Below, piece by piece: positions 60,737 through 64,000 of a stretch of DNA of 64,000 nucleotides. A program made the position numbers and the translations under genes. Source of the stretch: Eucalyptus grandis (taxonomy: Eukaryota > Streptophyta > Magnoliopsida > Myrtales > Myrtaceae). The notes beneath the pieces are model-generated. The model was given only the letters and a program-made list of their open reading frames with translations. It was not told the DNA's origin and made no database searches. The stretch spans positions 5,270,001 through 5,334,000 of the forward strand of contig NC_052620.1 of assembly GCF_016545825.1 (NCBI RefSeq). Reading direction: 5' to 3'. The stretch's first letter is position 1, and the number at the start of each line of letters is the position of its first letter.

Positions 60737-62368
60737 TTAAGCACGCATCATAGAATTTACATCAAGTTCAGATAATACAAGATCTTGCAAGAAAAGGGGT
60801 AGCCGAGAAACCCAATTCGGAGGAAGTAAAGAGGCCCGATGGGCCTTTGCAACACAGTCCGCTAAAGCATTGGCTTCTCTATGACAGTGAATCAGTTGAA
60901 GGTTAGGGCACCGAAGTTGCAATCTTAGGGTTTCGTCGAGGATAGGTCGAAGCTCCCACGGGCGTCCTTCGGGATCACGAACCGCATCCACGCATACTAA
61001 GCTGTTCGATTCCACAATGATCCGATCCATCTCGAGACCTCTCTGGAGAAGAAATTTCAGCGCAGAGTTGAAGGCCATCGCCTCGACTTGCAGGGCAGAG
61101 GAAGCACGAACAGAGGAGGCAAATCCATCGATCAAATGGCCCGTTGAGTCCCTGCACACCCCAGCCACCGAAGCTGCGTCGGACGATGAAAGGTAAGATG
61201 CATCAATGTTGATTTTTATGACTCCAGGATTTGGTGGGCGCCATCTGTGGTTGAAAATACGCTGGTTTGAAACAAGGCACGACTTTGAGGAAGCTAAAAT
61301 ACGTCTGGAATGGGCCTCCGCGATCGCCAGCTGCACAACTCGTTCAGCGTCCGGCTGCTTTTGGCAGAATAGGAAATCATTACGGGCTTTCCAGATGTGC
61401 CAGAGGATGGTCGCAACCGTACCCAAATCCAGTAAGTCATTTTTGCTGTCAACAAACTGGAGTAGCCAGCCCTCAATGCGATGCACCTTAGTTGTAGAAA
61501 TTTTGATAGCTAGATCTGGATGCATCCAAACATCGTAGGTCCATGGACAGAATAAGAAAAGATGTTCTGGGGTTTCGGGTACATGATGATCACACATATA
61601 ACAAGTTGGCTCTGTCAAAATATGTCGCTTATATAAGTTTTCTCTAGTCGCTAATGCATTGCTGCAGATAGACCAGAGAAATGACCTTATTTTAGGCATA
61701 GTTCGGATTTTCCAGATAGCATTCCATAATCTGCGGGGTGGCTGAAAAGAGGATGAGGCATGGTTAGAATTAGTGTTGTTTTGCTGGGCTCTGAGCTGAT
61801 TGTAGCAATTTTTGACTGTGAAAAGACCATCCTGCCTTCCTCTCCATATTAGTTTATCCTGGGTGCAGTTAGGGCGAATAGGAATGGATAATATCTCCTC
61901 CACTATTTGATTATCAAAATGCTGAGTTAAAAGAGAAGTATCCCATGAGTTTGAATAAGATAATATAAAACCAGCAACCCAAACAGGTTCATCCCTAGGA
62001 GCAGGACCTCCAATAACGCCACTAGGTAACCAGGGATCCTCACGAACTTTAATCCGAGTACCATTACCAACAGACCATAAAAATTTATCAGCAATAGATT
62101 CCCGACCTAATAAGATGCTCTGCCAACCCCAAGAGGGCCTAGAACCTTTAGAAGCATGCCAGAAATCCTTGTCTGGAAAATATAAACCTTTGAGAAGCCT
62201 GCTATACAATGAATTTGGATTCTGGACTAGACGCCAAGCTTGTTTACCCAGGAGAGCTCTATTAAAAACCATAAGGTCACGAAATCCTAATCCCCCTTCA
62301 TCTTTCCTCCTCTTAATGCACTCACAGCTCTTCCAATATATGCCTTTCTTGCTAGAATCAGACTGCCA
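60737..62368 (-). pseudogene. LINE ORF2 C-terminal part: zf-RVT and RNase H
   Basis: A long open stretch after the TAG at 62,369-62,371. It includes GGLGFRDLMVFNRALLGKQAWRL, shared with many plant LINEs over its first half, then the zf-RVT region (LWNAIWKIRTMPKIRSFLW, CYMCDHHVPETPEHLFLFC). The end is a plant RNase H of the RVT_3 type (KINIDASYLSS, QVEAMAFNSAL, HREANALADCVAKAHR). The usual third acidic residue appears as asparagine (VESNSLVCVD), which would impair RNase H. Confidence 0.88.
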
Positions 62369-64000
62369 CTAGAATTTAGCTACTTTTTGATCTATTGCTT
62401 TACAAATAGCTGCAGGGATTTTGAAAATCGACATGGCGTAATGGGGTATAGCTTGCACAACAGATTTTATAAGGATCTCTTTGCCCCCTTTTGAAATAAG
62501 CTTTTCCTTCCAGCCTTCAAGTTTTGAATGCACTCTACCCATAAGCCAAGAAAACATTTCCCGTTTAGATTTGCCCCAATCTGAAGGAATTCCTAAATAT
62601 CTGCCTGTTTGATGTAATATAGGAACTCTAAGGGCTCCAGCTAGGCATTCTTTCAAGGCCATAGGACAGTCTGAGCTACAAAACAACCCTGATTTATTTC
62701 GGTTTATAGCCTGTCCTGTAGCTAGACAGTATTCATTTAGAACAGCAGCTAAATTCTGACATTCCATAAGTTTGGCATCAAGGAAAAAAATGGCATCATT
62801 AGCGAAAAATAAGTGGGAGAGAGTGGGACACCATCGATTAAATGTTATACCTTTAAGATTGCCATTATCCACTGCATTCTTGATAAGAGATGTTAAAGCA
62901 TTAGCCATCAGGATGAACATGTACGGTGATAACGGATCGCCCTATCTAAGGCCTCTGGTAGGATGGAAGAACGGTAGAAATTCTCCATTTAATTTGACGC
63001 TATAAGAGACTGTAGAGATACATTGGAATATCTAGCAAACCCATTTAGCATGAAAACCAAGTTTTAGGAGATAATCTCAGAGAAAATCCCATTCAACCCG
63101 GTCATAAGCCTTCTGCATGTCTAGTTTCAGCACTGCATGAAAGTTCTTTATACGTTTTCTGATTCTAAGCTGATGTAAGACTTCATGAACCACAATGATA
63201 TTATCCTGTATTTGGCGACCGCCAACAAAAGCGGTTTGTTCTGGTGCTATCAACTGTGGCAGCCAGGGTTTAAGTCGGTTTGCAAGAATCTTGGAGATAA
63301 TCTTATAAATAAAGTTGCAGAGGCTAATAGGGCGAAACTGATCTAAACGTTCTGGGTGAGGGATCTTAGGAATTAGGGAAATAGCAGTGCGATTATACTC
63401 CGTAATAAAATCCCCGTATGAAAGAATTGTTTCACAGCTAATGTTATGTCTTCTTGCAGGATATCCCAATGGGCACGATAAAACTGACCATTCAAGCCAT
63501 CCGGACCGGGAGCTTTTGTTTCTCCTAATTGGAATACTGCAGTATGGACCTCCTCACAGGTAATTGTAGTTGTTAAATGTTCATTCATCTCCTCTGTCAC
63601 AATCTGATTGCAGAGATTTAGAGTTGGGCCATAGTCTCTATGTCCTGAAGATGAATATAACTACTGAAAATAATTGAGAGTCATATCTTTAAGAACAATA
63701 GGGTCACGAATCCAGTTTTGCTGGTCATCCTGAAGCATTATGATCTTGTTTTGTTGACGTTGATGGACCGTAGTGGCATGAAAAAATTTGGTGTTCCTGT
63801 CTCCCCATTTAAGCCAATTAACCCGGGATCGCATTGCCCAAAATTTTTCTTCCTGCTGCCATAACTCATGTATTTTAACTTTCAGGTCTGAGATCTCATC
63901 AGTATTTGAGTGAGGATGAGGCTTATTGGTGAGAGACTGAAGCTGATTCTTGAGGTGAGAAAGCTGAGTTTGAGCATTCCTAAATTTAGAGCGACTCCAT
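62369..64000 (-). pseudogene. LINE ORF2 reverse transcriptase part
   Basis: Pieces 63,600-63,373 (APGPDGLNGQFYRAHWDIL), 63,469-63,077 (RPISLCNFIYKIISKILANR, LKLDMQKAYDRVEWDFL) and 62,920-62,369 (HLFFANDAIFFLDA, MSIFKIPAAICKAIDQKVAK) carry RT blocks in order. Between 63,600 and the right edge the frame reads the linker (VNWLKWGDRNTKFFH). Stops occur at 63,661-63,663, 63,077-63,079, 63,032-63,034, 62,942-62,944 and 62,369-62,371, and a frameshift near 63,430. The catalytic box is FAND where FADD is the family norm. Confidence 0.9.

Larger units (their letters stand above)
60709..64000 (-). mobile_element. LINE (non-LTR retrotransposon), 3' part, cut by the window edge
   Basis: The minus-strand 3' end is marked by a short A run (T60,709-60,717 on plus). 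Reading from the right edge: a linker typical of plant LINEs, reverse transcriptase, a zinc-binding zf-RVT region and a terminal RNase H. The endonuclease half lies outside the window, so the 5' end and target duplication are unknown. It is broken by five in-frame stops and one frameshift. Confidence 0.92.

Noticed and set aside
1..64000. tRNA, rRNA or other structured RNA genes
   Set aside because: The only tRNA-like text found is the short TGGTATCAGAGC primer sites of Copia elements; no cloverleaf or rRNA sequence was seen by eye.

Overview
The window is nuclear DNA of a flowering plant. It shows plant-type introns, a CYP79 cytochrome P450, an ankyrin/PGG membrane protein, a wall-associated-kinase (WAK)-like locus, Sirevirus-type Copia elements, very long gypsy-type solo LTRs and a plant LINE. 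A eudicot is likely; I cannot name the species. Most of the 64 kb is repetitive, and only three host loci can be supported.

Layout. (1) 1-41,687: a CYP79 locus present twice (about 5.8-7.7 kb and 28.2-39.5 kb), each copy sitting inside an array of ~1.58 kb tandem units. The array is cut by a 9.5 kb minus-strand Sirevirus (12,134-21,634), by a 3.15 kb solo LTR (21,849-24,996) and by the tail of the same LTR family at 253-1,077, inserted at the same place in the unit. The second CYP79 copy carries a 9.4 kb plus-strand Sirevirus (29,750-39,184) in exon 2. (2) 41,728-44,071: a two-exon minus-strand BDA1/ACD6-like ankyrin-repeat membrane protein with one frameshift. (3) 44.1-48.1 kb: intergenic DNA, then a truncated Copia 5' end fused to a truncated gypsy-type LTR. 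(4) 48.5-59.4 kb: one WAK-like locus on the minus strand. The GUB_WAK and EGF exons (58.2-59.4 kb) are separated from the transmembrane/kinase exon (48.5-49.6 kb) by ~8.7 kb holding an inverted-repeat element and two nested solo LTRs with target-site duplications. Both halves carry frameshifts. (5) 60.7 kb to the right edge: the 3' part of a minus-strand LINE with reverse transcriptase and RNase H, broken by five in-frame stops.

Biology. CYP79 enzymes make aldoximes from amino acids, the committed step towards cyanogenic glucosides, aldoxime/nitrile volatiles and related defence compounds. The ankyrin/PGG and WAK families are also defence- or wall-linked, so this looks like a defence-type cluster in a transposon-rich neighbourhood. 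No host gene is intact as written: copy A of CYP79 lacks one base in a C run, and copy B has two compensating indels plus the Sirevirus. Several lesions look like consensus errors; others, such as the Sirevirus insertion with its 5-bp duplication, are real.

The most unusual signals are: the nearly identical CYP79 twins inside a tandem array that may drive copy-number change; a cluster of CTG/CAG to CG-type changes confined to the second Sirevirus, suggestive of methylation-linked base-calling error; a 39-bp (13-codon) minisatellite inside the long LTRs that creates false ORFs; and the retrotransposon-expanded WAK intron.
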